Assembly (NCBI GenBank): GCA_024128875.1
Contig: JAMYFF010000011.1
Coordinates: 1 to 64,000 of the forward strand
DNA: 64,000 nt
Origin: Salinilacustrithrix flava
Lineage (GTDB): Bacteria > Actinomycetota > Acidimicrobiia > Acidimicrobiales > Salinilacustritrichaceae
Reading direction: 5' to 3'
In this document: piece by piece, positions 33,891 to 42,882 of the stretch
Layout of the letters: every line of letters begins with the position of its first letter
Numbering within the stretch: position 1 is the stretch's first letter
Translations under genes and position numbers: made by a program
The notes under the pieces: model-generated
Database searches by the model: none
Seen by the model: the letters and a program-made list of their open reading frames with translations, nothing else
Told to the model about the DNA's origin: nothing

Positions 33891-34150
33891 GCCAACGGAG
33901 GGTACCGACGATCGACCGCGACCTCGGCCAGTGACCAACGGCACAAAGAGCGGCGCGCGTCTCTACCCTCACGTTCAGGTAGGTTGCTGACCGGCACCGG
34001 CTCACCGCCGTGCCCAGCGAGTCCTCTGGTGAAGCCGTGCCGCCCTGCTGCGGCGGCCGACTCCGGCCTCCGGGCTCGTCCCCCTCTGACCTCCCCCGGT
34101 TCGTCGCGGCCCCCGTTCGTGCGCGAGCTCGAGAACCCGAAAGCGCACGC

Positions 34151-35686
34151 ATGCCCTCCGGCTTCACCGCCCCCAACGACCTCATCACGCCCAGCGCCCT
34201 GGACGACGCCCCGGCCCGCAGCCGGCTGGCTCGCTTCGGCGGCGGCTGGGGTGTCGACATCAAGGGGAACCTGCTCGCCGGCCTCGTCGTCGCCGTGGCC
34301 CTCATCCCCGAGGCCATCGCCTTCTCGATCATCGCCGGCGTGGACCCGAAGGTCGGCCTCTACGCCAGCTTCAGCATCGCCGTGATCATCTCGTTCACCG
34401 GCGGACGCCCGGCCATGATCTCCGCGGCCACCGGCGCCATGGCGCTGGTCATGATCCCGCTGATCCGGGACCACGGCGTCGAGTACCTCTTCGCCGCCAC
34501 GATCGTCACCGGCGTGTTCCAGTTCGCCCTCGGTGCGCTCGGCGTCGGGCGCCTCATGCGCTTCATCCCGCGCACCGTGATGGTGGGGTTCGTGAACGCC
34601 CTCGCCATCCTCATCTTCCTCGCCCAGCTCGACCACTTCGTGGGTGAGGCCTGGGGTGTCTGGGCGATGATCGCTGCCGGTCTGGGCATCATCTACGGCG
34701 TCCCGCGGCTCACCACCGCCGTGCCGGCCCCGCTGGTCGCCATCGTGGCCCTCACCAGCGCCGCCTTCGTCTTCGACCTCGGCCTCCCGACCGTCGGCGA
34801 CATGGGCGAGCTGCCCACGGCCCTCCCGTTCTTCGGCCTCCCCGACGTACCGTTCACCTTCGAGACGCTGTCGATCGTGGCGCCGTACGCCATCACCCTC
34901 GCCCTCATCGGCCTGCTCGAGTCGCTGCTGACCGCGCAGATCATCGACGACGTCACCGACACCCGCTCCGACAAGGATCGCGAGTCCCGGGGGCAGGGCA
35001 TCGCCAACGTCGCCACCGGCTTCCTCGGCGGCATGGCTGGCTGCGCCATGATCGGCCAGTCGATGATCAACGTGAAGTCCGGTGGCCGCAGCCGCCTCTC
35101 CACCTTCTCGGCCGGCATCTTCCTGCTCGTCATGATCCTCGTCTTCGGCGATCTGGTCGCCATGATCCCCATGGCTGCGCTGGTCGCGGTGATGATCGTG
35201 GTCGCCGTCGCGACGTTCGACTGGACGAGCCTCAAGCCCTCCACGATCCGCTCGACCCCCAAGACCGAGACCGCGGTCATGGGCGTCACCGTCCTCACCG
35301 TCGTGCTCACCCACAACCTCGCCTACGGCGTCATCGCCGGTGTCGTGCTCGCCACCGTCTTCTTCGCCCGCCGGGTCGCCCACCTCGTCGACGTCACCAG
35401 CGTCCTCGACCCCGAGGGCGGCGAGCGCGTCTACGCCCTCACCGGCGAGCTGTTCTTCGCCTCGACCAACGAGCTCGTCCACTCCTTCGACTACGACGAC
35501 GACGTGAACCGCGTCGTCATCGACCTCACCGACGCCCACGTCTGGGACTCCTCGGCCGTCGCCACCCTCGACGCCGTCGTCCACAAGTTCGAGGCCCGCG
35601 GCGTCGAGGTCGAGCTCATCGGGCTCAACGACCACAGCCACGAGCTGCACAACGGCCTCACCGGGCGGCTCGTGAACGGCCACTGA
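34151..35686 (+). CDS. SulP family anion transporter with STAS domain
   Basis: A 511-residue transporter: membrane part with VALIPEAIAFSIIAGVDPKVGLYAS, SAATGAMALVMIPL, GGMAGCAMIGQSMINVKSGGRSRLS. The C-terminal STAS domain (~415-505) includes VVIDLTDAHVWDSSAVATLDAVV. The PEAIAFSI signature differs from the persulfide-operon SulP (PQGMAYAL) and resembles SulP members that carry other anions. It is 8 bp before an MFS gene on the same strand. The start is the ATG at 34151; the upstream frame is not conserved-looking. Confidence 0.9.
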   Translation: MPSGFTAPNDLITPSALDDAPARSRLARFGGGWGVDIKGNLLAGLVVAVALIPEAIAFSIIAGVDPKVGLYASFSIAVIISFTGGRPAMISAATGAMALVMIPLIRDHGVEYLFAATIVTGVFQFALGALGVGRLMRFIPRTVMVGFVNALAILIFLAQLDHFVGEAWGVWAMIAAGLGIIYGVPRLTTAVPAPLVAIVALTSAAFVFDLGLPTVGDMGELPTALPFFGLPDVPFTFETLSIVAPYAITLALIGLLESLLTAQIIDDVTDTRSDKDRESRGQGIANVATGFLGGMAGCAMIGQSMINVKSGGRSRLSTFSAGIFLLVMILVFGDLVAMIPMAALVAVMIVVAVATFDWTSLKPSTIRSTPKTETAVMGVTVLTVVLTHNLAYGVIAGVVLATVFFARRVAHLVDVTSVLDPEGGERVYALTGELFFASTNELVHSFDYDDDVNRVVIDLTDAHVWDSSAVATLDAVVHKFEARGVEVELIGLNDHSHELHNGLTGRLVNGH

Positions 35687-35694
35687 CGCCGCCG

Positions 35695-37074
35695 ATGACC
35701 GCGACCCCGTCCGAGCTGGTGGAGACCACCACGGCAGCACCGGACCGCAACAGCGGCCGGTTCCCGTGGTACGTGCTCGCCGGGGCCATCGTCCTGCAAG
35801 GCGCCACGGCTCCGGGCCAGACGGTGGGGATCTCGGTCTTCGTCGACCACTTCGCGTCCGACCTCGACCTCTCCCGGTCCGCCGTCTCGTCCGCGTACCT
35901 GCTGGGCACCCTGTCCGGGGCGCTCACCATGCCCGCCGCCGGCAGGCTCATCGACCGTCGCGGCGTGCGGACCGCCACGCTGCTGTTCGGCTCGGGCTTC
36001 GGTGCCGTGCTCATCGCGATGGCCGGCGTGACCGGGTTCGTGACGCTGGCCATCGGCTTCGCCGGCACCCGCATCCTCGGCCAGGGCGCCCTCACGCTCA
36101 CGGCGACCACCACCGTCGCGATCTGGTTCGACGAGCGCCGCGGGTTCGCCAACGGCATCAAGGCGGCCGCCGGCAGCGGTCTCATGTCCCTCGTCCCCAT
36201 CGGCTCGGCCGCGCTGATCGCCCTCGTCGGGTGGCGGACGTCCTGGATCGTCCTCGGTCTCGCCGCCTGGGCCATCGTGCTGCCGCTCGGACGCTGGCTC
36301 ATCCGCGACCCGCGCCACGACCACGACCCAGCGACCGACGATTTCGCCACCGACACCACTCGAGCCGATGCTGCGAGGACCCGACCGCGACCGCCGGCGG
36401 TCGCGCCGGCGCCGTCCTGGCCGGTGCGCGACGTCGTCCGCCACCCCGCGTTCCTCGCCATGACCGGCGCCGCCGCCCTGGCGGCGCTCATCGGCACCGG
36501 GTTGATGTTCCACCACATCGACCTGCTCACCGGACAGGGGCTCAGCACCACAGAGGCTGCGGCGGCCTTCCTCCCCCTCACCATCGCCGGAGCCGTCGCC
36601 GCGCTCGCCGCCGGCCGGGTCGCCGACCAGGTGTCACCCCGACTGCTCACGGCGATCGCGCTCGTCGTGCTCGGGGCCTCGCCGGTGCTCGTGCAGACCA
36701 TCGGCAGCACCGTGACCGCGGCTGCCTACGGCGCTGCGCTCGGCGCGTCCGGCGCCGCCATCCGGACGATCGAGGCCACCGCCCTCCCCCGCTGGTTCGG
36801 CATCGCCACCATCGGCCAGATCCGCGGCGTGGTGATGGCTGCGGGCGTGGGGGCCAGCGCGGTCGGTCCGCTCATCGTCTCCCTCGGGCTCGACCTCTTC
36901 GACTCCTACACGCCCGTGCTCAACGCGCTCGGCGCGGTCTCGGTCCTCCTCGCCGTCGCGACGATGTTCGTGTCGCCGCCGACCGGCGGGGCGCGGGAGG
37001 ATGGGCGCGATGCGACGGCTGGCCATCCTCACCGCGAGCCTGATCGCGGTCCTCGCCCTGGCGGCATGCGGTGA
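35695..37074 (+). CDS. Major facilitator superfamily transporter
   Basis: A 459-residue permease with about twelve hydrophobic helices: YVLAGAIVLQGATAPGQTVGISVFVD, SAYLLGTLSGALTMPAAGRLIDRRGVR, and a second half starting WPVRDVVRHPAFLAMTGAAALAAL. The first half resembles oxalate/formate- or monocarboxylate-type MFS. Its C-terminus (GAREDGRDATAGHPHREP...) is hydrophilic and encoded over the start of modA, an overlap of ~65 nt that suggests a shifted stop. Cargo unknown; co-transcription with modABC is likely. Confidence 0.85.
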   Translation: MTATPSELVETTTAAPDRNSGRFPWYVLAGAIVLQGATAPGQTVGISVFVDHFASDLDLSRSAVSSAYLLGTLSGALTMPAAGRLIDRRGVRTATLLFGSGFGAVLIAMAGVTGFVTLAIGFAGTRILGQGALTLTATTTVAIWFDERRGFANGIKAAAGSGLMSLVPIGSAALIALVGWRTSWIVLGLAAWAIVLPLGRWLIRDPRHDHDPATDDFATDTTRADAARTRPRPPAVAPAPSWPVRDVVRHPAFLAMTGAAALAALIGTGLMFHHIDLLTGQGLSTTEAAAAFLPLTIAGAVAALAAGRVADQVSPRLLTAIALVVLGASPVLVQTIGSTVTAAAYGAALGASGAAIRTIEATALPRWFGIATIGQIRGVVMAAGVGASAVGPLIVSLGLDLFDSYTPVLNALGAVSVLLAVATMFVSPPTGGAREDGRDATAGHPHREPDRGPRPGGMR

Positions 37075-37771
37075 TGACGCGACCTCCGAGGCGACGTCAG
37101 GCCGCTCGGTCACGGTGTTCGCGGCCGCATCGCTGTCCGATGCCTTCACCGAGCTGGCCCAGGCGTTCGAGGCCGCCCACGAGGGCACGTCGGTCGAGCT
37201 GAGCTTCGCTGGGTCGTCGTCGCTGCGCGAGCAGATCCTCGCCGGTGCCCCGGCGGACGTGTTCGCCTCTGCGAACGTGGCGAACATGGACGAGGTGATC
37301 GAGGCCGGCGAGGTGGGGTCGGCGACGGTGTTCGCGACGAACCGACTGCAGATCGCCGTGCCCGCCGGCAACCCGGCCGCGGTCGACGGCCTCGCGGACT
37401 TCGCCGACCCGGACCTGCTGATCGGGCTCTGCGCCGAGGAGGTCCCCTGCGGCGTCCTCGGACGCCAGGCCCTCGATGCCGCCGGCGTGACGCCCTCACC
37501 GGACACCGCCGAGCCGGACGTGCGGGCGCTGCTCACCAAGGTGGAGGCCGGCGAGCTCGATGCCGGGCTGGTGTACGTGACCGATGTGCTCGCCGCAGGT
37601 GGGGGCGTGCAGGGCATCGACCTCCCGGCGGAGATCGACGTCAGCACGTCGTACACCATCGGCACCGTCACCGGCTCCGGGGACGCCGACCTCGCCGCGG
37701 CGTTCGTCGAGCTCGTGCGCAGCGACGAGGGGCAGGCCGTCCTCGAGCGGGCGGGGTTCGAGCGGGCATGA
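37010..37771 (+). CDS. modA: Molybdate ABC transporter substrate-binding lipoprotein
   Basis: A 253-residue periplasmic-binding protein. The signal peptide MRRLAILTASLIAVLALAAC carries a lipobox with Cys20. SVTVFAAASLSDAFTELAQAFEA and SFAGSSSLREQILAGAPADVFASAN are the ModA oxyanion-binding segments. KVEAGELDAGLVYVTDV is near the hinge. The ATG at 37010 has GGGAGG at 9 nt; an ATG at 37001 is too close. Starts inside the MFS gene. Molybdate supply would serve the Mo-enzyme at 950-2485. Confidence 0.92.
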   Translation: MRRLAILTASLIAVLALAACGDDATSEATSGRSVTVFAAASLSDAFTELAQAFEAAHEGTSVELSFAGSSSLREQILAGAPADVFASANVANMDEVIEAGEVGSATVFATNRLQIAVPAGNPAAVDGLADFADPDLLIGLCAEEVPCGVLGRQALDAAGVTPSPDTAEPDVRALLTKVEAGELDAGLVYVTDVLAAGGGVQGIDLPAEIDVSTSYTIGTVTGSGDADLAAAFVELVRSDEGQAVLERAGFERA

Positions 37772-38559
37772 GGCGACGTCGGACCAGGAACCGGGCCCCG
37801 TGGGTGCTGCTGCCCCTCGCCGCGGTCGGGGTGGCCTTCATCGTCCTGCCGTTGGTGGCGCTCCTGCAGCGCACGCCGTGGGGTGACCTCGGGCGCCTCC
37901 TCGGCGACCCCGTCGTCACCGATGCCCTCCGCCTCAGCCTCGTCAGCGCCCTCGTCGCGACCGTGCTCTCGCTGCTCGTCGGTGTCCCCCTCGCCTGGGT
38001 GCTGGCCCGCACCGACTTCCCCGGCCGGGCGGTCGTCCGCGCCCTGGTCACCCTGCCCATGGTGCTGCCGCCGGTGGTCGGCGGCGCCGCCCTGCTGTTC
38101 GCGTTCGGCCGCCGGGGCCTGCTCGGCGAGCCGATCTACGACGGCACGGGCTTCCTGCTCCCCTTCTCGCTGTGGGGGGTGATCGCCGCCAACACCTTCG
38201 TGGCCATGCCGTTCCTGGTCATCACCGTCGAAGCCGGGCTCCGCTCGGCGGACGAGCGCTACGAGGATGCCGCCGCCACCCTCGGCGCGAGCCGCTGGAC
38301 CATCTTCAGGCGCATCACCGTCCCGAACGCCATGCCCGCCGTGCTCGCCGGCGCGGTGCTGTGCTGGGCCCGCGCCCTGGGCGAGTTCGGCGCCACCGTC
38401 ACCTTCGCGGGCAACCTGCAGGGCCGCACCCAGACCATGCCGCTCGCGGTGTTCCTCGCCCTCGAGTCCGACCGGGACGCCGCCATCGCCCTCTCCCTGG
38501 TGCTGATCGCCGTCTCCCTCGCCGTGCTCATCCCGCTCCGCGATCGCTGGCTCCGATGA
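37768..38559 (+). CDS. modB: Molybdate ABC transporter permease
   Basis: A 263-residue membrane protein with six or so helices and the ABC permease EAA loop DERYEDAAATLGASRWTIFRRITVPNAMPAVLAG (~158-191). LPMVLPPVVGGAALLFAFGRRGLLG is typical of ModB/CysT. The ATG lies in the 4-nt overlap with the modA stop, and its own stop overlaps modC. Confidence 0.93.
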   Translation: MRRRRTRNRAPWVLLPLAAVGVAFIVLPLVALLQRTPWGDLGRLLGDPVVTDALRLSLVSALVATVLSLLVGVPLAWVLARTDFPGRAVVRALVTLPMVLPPVVGGAALLFAFGRRGLLGEPIYDGTGFLLPFSLWGVIAANTFVAMPFLVITVEAGLRSADERYEDAAATLGASRWTIFRRITVPNAMPAVLAGAVLCWARALGEFGATVTFAGNLQGRTQTMPLAVFLALESDRDAAIALSLVLIAVSLAVLIPLRDRWLR

Positions 38560-39620
38560 GCACGCTCGACGCGGCGATCCGGCTGCGCCTCGGAGACCTC
38601 GACCTCGACGTCGCGCTCGGGGCCGACACGGGTGAGGCGGTCGCCATCCTCGGACCCAACGGGGCCGGCAAGACCACCATCGTCCGCGCCCTCGCCGGCC
38701 TGGTCCCCATCGACGGCGGGTGCATCACCCTCGACGGCGCCGTCCTCGACCGCCCCGACAGCGCCACGTTCGTGCCGAGCGAGCGTCGCCCCATCGGCGT
38801 CGTCTTCCAGGACTACCTCCTCTTCCCCCGCATGAGCGCGCGGGACAACATCGCCTTCGGCCTCCGCTCGCGCGGCATCGACAAGGCCGCCGCCCACGAG
38901 CAGGCCGACGCGTGGCTCGACCGCTTCGGGCTCGCCGAGCACGCCCGGTCGAGGCCCTCGGCGCTGTCCGGAGGCCAGGCCCAGCGGGTCGCGCTGGCAC
39001 GCGCGCTCGCCACCAACCCGAAGCTGCTGCTCCTCGACGAACCCCTCGCGGCGCTCGACGCCAGCACCCGCGTCCACGTCCGGGCCGAGCTGCGCCGCCA
39101 CCTCACCACGTTCGAGGGGGCCCGGATCCTCATCACGCACGATCCCATCGACGCGCTGATCCTCGCCGACCGGCTCGTCATCGTCGAGGACGGCCGCATC
39201 ACCCAGACCGGCACCGCCGCCGACATCACGAGCCGGCCGGCGACCCGCTACGTCGCCGACCTCGTCGGGATCAATCTCCTCCACGGGCGCCTCGACGGCA
39301 GCACCGTGCACCTCGCCGACGGCGGCGAGCTGACGGTCGCCGCGGACGACGACGTCCCCCGCGGCGACGTGGCCCTGGCCATCCGCCCGCAGGCCATCGC
39401 GCTGTACGCCGAGCGGCCCGACGGCAGCCCCCGCAACGTCTGGGCGGCCACCGTCGCCGACCTCGAGGCCGACCGGGACCGCATCCGGGTCCGGCTCTCC
39501 GGGCCGATCAGCCTCACCGCCGAGGTCACCGCCACCGCCGCCCACACCCTCGACCTCCGCCCCGGCCAGCAGGTCTGGGCCAGCATCAAGGCCGTCGACG
39601 TCTCCGTCTACGAGCGTTGA
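38556..39620 (+). CDS. modC: Molybdate ABC transporter ATP-binding protein
   Basis: A 354-residue ATPase. Walker A is GPNGAGKT at 33-40, the Q-loop is FQDYLLFP, the signature is LSGGQAQRVALARALA, Walker B is KLLLLDEPLAALD and the switch His is in ILITHDPIDAL. The C-terminal ~110 residues form an OB-like TOBE/MOP domain (VGINLLHGRLDG, GPISLTAEVTATAA) that binds molybdate in this family. Coupled to modB by a 4-nt overlap; last gene of modABC. Confidence 0.92.
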   Translation: MSTLDAAIRLRLGDLDLDVALGADTGEAVAILGPNGAGKTTIVRALAGLVPIDGGCITLDGAVLDRPDSATFVPSERRPIGVVFQDYLLFPRMSARDNIAFGLRSRGIDKAAAHEQADAWLDRFGLAEHARSRPSALSGGQAQRVALARALATNPKLLLLDEPLAALDASTRVHVRAELRRHLTTFEGARILITHDPIDALILADRLVIVEDGRITQTGTAADITSRPATRYVADLVGINLLHGRLDGSTVHLADGGELTVAADDDVPRGDVALAIRPQAIALYAERPDGSPRNVWAATVADLEADRDRIRVRLSGPISLTAEVTATAAHTLDLRPGQQVWASIKAVDVSVYER

Positions 39621-39632
39621 GCGAGCCGCGGG

Positions 39633-41150
39633 ATGAGCCGGCCGACCCCGACGTCGATACGGTTCGACGCCGTGACCTCCACGCCCCGACGGATCGGCAC
39701 AGGTCTCGTCGCGGCTGCGGTGGCGCTGGCCGGCTACGACCTGACCCAGCGCCGGAGCGCCATCATGCGGAACTACCCGCTGATCGGGCGGTTGCGCTAC
39801 ATGCTCGAGCACATCGGGCCCGAGCTGCGCCAGTACATCGTCACCGACAACGACCAGGAACGGCCCTTCACCCGCGATCAGCGGCGGTGGGTGTACACGA
39901 CGGCCAAGGCGGAGAACAACAAGTTCGGCTTCGGGACCGACAACGACATCGACACCCCCGGCTACCTCCTGCTGCGCCAGTCGCCGTTCCCGGTCGACCT
40001 CTACGGGGACGAGGTGGCCGTGCGCAAGGTCGTCGGGGCCTGGCGGAAGCGGCCGGGCGCCTTCACGCCCGGGTCCGTCGTGAACGTCGCGGCCATGAGC
40101 TTCGGGTCGCTGAGCGGGCCGGCCATCGAGGCCCTGAACCGCGGTGCCACGGATGCCGGCTGCCTCCACAACACCGGTGAGGGCGGGATCAGCTCACACC
40201 ACCTGAAGGGCGGGGACCTCGTCTGGCAGCTCGGCACCGCCTACTTCGGCGCCCGGGACGCCGACGGTCAGTTCGACCTCGACAAGGTCGTCGCCACCGT
40301 CGAGCGCCACCCGGTGCGGGCCATCGAGGTGAAGCTCAGCCAGGGCGCGAAGCCGGGGATGGGCGGCCTCTTGCCCGCAGCCAAGGTCTCGGGCGAGATC
40401 GCCGAGATCCGCGGCGTCGAGCCGGGCGTCACCGTCGCCAGCCCCGGCCGCCATCCCGAGTTCGACGACGTCCCCGGGCTGGTCGACTTCGTCGAGCGGA
40501 TCGCCGCGGCCACGGGCCTGCCGGTGGGCATCAAGTCCGCGGTCGGCGACGCCGCCTTCTGGAGCGAGCTCGCCGCCCACATGGCGACCACGGGCCGCGG
40601 CCCCGACTTCGTCACCGTCGACGGCGGCGAGGGCGGGACGGGCGCGGCACCCCTGGCCTTCAGCGACCACGTGGCGCTCCCGTTCGTCCAAGCCTTCCCG
40701 ACCGTCTACAAGGCCTTCGCTCGCGAGGGGCTGCACCACGGCGTGGCCTTCTTCGGCGGGGGCAAGCTCGGGTTCCCCATCTCCGCGGTGTTCGCGCTCG
40801 CGATGGGGTGCGACGGGGTGAACGTCGCGAGGGAGGCGATGCTGGCGATCGGCTGCATCCAGGCCCAGCGCTGCCACACCGACCACTGCCCGACCGGTGT
40901 CGCCACGCAGAACGCCTGGCTGGTCCGAGGCCTCGACCCCACGCTGAAGTCGGTGCGCGCCGGGACCTACATCAAGGGGCTGCGGGCCGAGATGGCCTCC
41001 CTCGCGGGCGCGGCGGGGGTCGACCACCCCTCCCTGGTCCCGCTCGACAGCTTCGAGGTGGTGCTCGACCGCTTCACCACCCGGTCCGCGGCCGAGGTGC
41101 TCGGCTACGAGCCCGGCTGGGGGTTGCCGCCTGGCGCAGTGGGGTCCTGA
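39633..41150 (+). CDS. Membrane-anchored FMN-binding glutamate synthase-like protein
   Basis: A 505-residue protein with one N-terminal hydrophobic segment (GLVAAAVALAGYDL, ~24-37). The rest is the FMN domain of glutamate synthase: VNVAAMSFGSLSGPAIEALNRGA, NTGEGGISSHHL, KLSQGAKPGMGGLLPAAKVS, TVDGGEGGTGAAP. The 3Fe-4S cluster cysteines are in GCIQAQRCHTDHCPTGVAT. The glutaminase domain is absent, as in other stand-alone relatives; the reaction is not known. It lies 12 bp past modC and 6 bp before a SulP gene. Confidence 0.9.
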   Translation: MSRPTPTSIRFDAVTSTPRRIGTGLVAAAVALAGYDLTQRRSAIMRNYPLIGRLRYMLEHIGPELRQYIVTDNDQERPFTRDQRRWVYTTAKAENNKFGFGTDNDIDTPGYLLLRQSPFPVDLYGDEVAVRKVVGAWRKRPGAFTPGSVVNVAAMSFGSLSGPAIEALNRGATDAGCLHNTGEGGISSHHLKGGDLVWQLGTAYFGARDADGQFDLDKVVATVERHPVRAIEVKLSQGAKPGMGGLLPAAKVSGEIAEIRGVEPGVTVASPGRHPEFDDVPGLVDFVERIAAATGLPVGIKSAVGDAAFWSELAAHMATTGRGPDFVTVDGGEGGTGAAPLAFSDHVALPFVQAFPTVYKAFAREGLHHGVAFFGGGKLGFPISAVFALAMGCDGVNVAREAMLAIGCIQAQRCHTDHCPTGVATQNAWLVRGLDPTLKSVRAGTYIKGLRAEMASLAGAAGVDHPSLVPLDSFEVVLDRFTTRSAAEVLGYEPGWGLPPGAVGS

Positions 41151-41156
41151 GCTCGC

Positions 41157-42863
41157 ATGACGAGGAAGCTCAGCGACGTCCTGCCCGGGCTCGCGGCGTT
41201 CCGCCGCTACGAGGCCACCGACCTCCGCCACGACGTCGTCGCCGGGCTCGCGCTCAGCGCGCTCCTGGTGCCAGCCGGGATGGGCTACGCCGAGGTCGCC
41301 GGCCTCCCACCGGTCACCGGCCTCTACGCCACCATCGCCGGGCTGCTGGCCTACGCGGTCGTCGGCCCATCGCGAACCCTGATCCTCGGACCGGATTCAT
41401 CGCTGGCCCCCGTCATCGGCGCCGCCGTCGCGCCGCTGGCCCTGGCCGACACGGACCGTGCCGTGAGCCTCGCCGGCCTGCTCGCCCTGATGGTCGGCGT
41501 CATCTTGATCCTCGGAGGGTTGCTGCGCCTGGGCTTCGTGACCGACCTCGTCTCGAAGCCGATCAGCATCGGGTACCTCAACGGCATCGCGGTCGTCGTG
41601 GCGCTCAGCCAGGTCCCCAAGCTCCTCGGCTTCAGCGTGGAGGCCGGCGGCATCGACGACGAGGTCCGCGGACTGATCGACGGCATCCGAGACGGCGCGG
41701 TGTCCGCAGTCGCCGCCGGCGTCGGCGTCGGCGCGCTGGTCGGCATCGTGGTGCTGCGGGAGGTCGCACCGCGCATCCCGTGGATGCTCGTCGCGGTGCT
41801 CGCGAGCGCCGTGGTCGTCGTCACCGCCGACCTCGACGTGGCGGTCATCGGGTCCCTCCCCGGCGGGGTGCCGGCGCCGAGCCTCGACCACCTGCGGTTC
41901 GGCGACGTCTTCGAGCTCGTACCGGCTGCCGCAGGCATCGCCATCGTGGCCTTCGGCGACTCCAGCGTGCTCAGCCGCACCTTCTCCATGGCCGACGGGC
42001 ACGACGTCGACAAGGACCAGGAGATGGTGGCAGTGGGGGCGGCGAACCTGGCGTGCGGTGCGCTGGGCGGCTTCCCCATCTGCGCCAGCTCCTCGCGCAC
42101 CCCGGTCGCCCGCGAGAGCGGGGCTCGGACCCAGCTCACCAGCGTGGTCGGCGCCGCCGTCGTCGCACTCCTGCTCCTCGTGGCTCCCGGGTTGACGAGC
42201 CACGTGCCCTCCGCAGCGCTGGCGGCGGTCGTCATCGCAGCGGTGCTCCGGGTGGCCGATGTCCGTGGCGTGGTGCAGCTGTGGTCGATGAACCGGACCG
42301 AGGGCTGGTTGAGCCTCGCAGCCTTCGCCGGCGTGGTCGTCTTCGGCGTCCTCGAGGGCATCGCCATCGCCGTCGTCCTGTCGCTCGGGGCCTTCGTGGC
42401 CCGGGCGTGGCGGCCGCACTCCGCCGAGCTGGTGCGCGTCGACGGTCGCAAGGGCTACCACGACCGCGCTCGTCACCCGCACGGCCGGCGCGTGCCCGGA
42501 CTGGTGATGGTCCGCTTCGACGCCCCGCTCTTCTTCGCCAACTGCAGCTTCTTCGAGGACGTCGTGCGCGACACCGTCGCCGATTCCCCCACCCCCGTGC
42601 GCTGGGTGGTCATCGTCGGAGACCCCATCAGCGACATCGACTCGACGGGTGCCGAGACACTCGCCCTCCTCGACGACGCCCTGGCGGAGCAGGGTGTGAC
42701 CCTCGTGTTCGCCGGCCTGAAGGGCACGGTCAAGGACCGCCTGGCCCGGTACGGGATGGCCGAGCGCTTCGGCCCGGACCGCCACTACTCGACCCTCGGG
42801 GCCGCCGTCTCCGACTACGTGCGGATCACCGGCGTCGACTGGGTCGACTGGACGGACCGCTGA
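41157..42863 (+). CDS. SulP family anion transporter with STAS domain
   Basis: A 568-residue transporter: VPAGMGYAEVAGLPPVTGLYAT, ILGPDSSLAPVIGAA, GGFPICASSSRTPVARESGARTQLTS. The STAS domain (~460-560) reads VVIVGDPISDIDSTGAETLALLDD. Among the three SulP proteins in the window it is the most like classical sulfate carriers with the PxxxSLAP stretch. Directly follows the glutamate synthase-like gene, so a shared transcript is probable; cargo unproven. Confidence 0.9.
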   Translation: MTRKLSDVLPGLAAFRRYEATDLRHDVVAGLALSALLVPAGMGYAEVAGLPPVTGLYATIAGLLAYAVVGPSRTLILGPDSSLAPVIGAAVAPLALADTDRAVSLAGLLALMVGVILILGGLLRLGFVTDLVSKPISIGYLNGIAVVVALSQVPKLLGFSVEAGGIDDEVRGLIDGIRDGAVSAVAAGVGVGALVGIVVLREVAPRIPWMLVAVLASAVVVVTADLDVAVIGSLPGGVPAPSLDHLRFGDVFELVPAAAGIAIVAFGDSSVLSRTFSMADGHDVDKDQEMVAVGAANLACGALGGFPICASSSRTPVARESGARTQLTSVVGAAVVALLLLVAPGLTSHVPSAALAAVVIAAVLRVADVRGVVQLWSMNRTEGWLSLAAFAGVVVFGVLEGIAIAVVLSLGAFVARAWRPHSAELVRVDGRKGYHDRARHPHGRRVPGLVMVRFDAPLFFANCSFFEDVVRDTVADSPTPVRWVVIVGDPISDIDSTGAETLALLDDALAEQGVTLVFAGLKGTVKDRLARYGMAERFGPDRHYSTLGAAVSDYVRITGVDWVDWTDR

Positions 42864-42882
42864 GACGCGCCGCCGTGCACCA

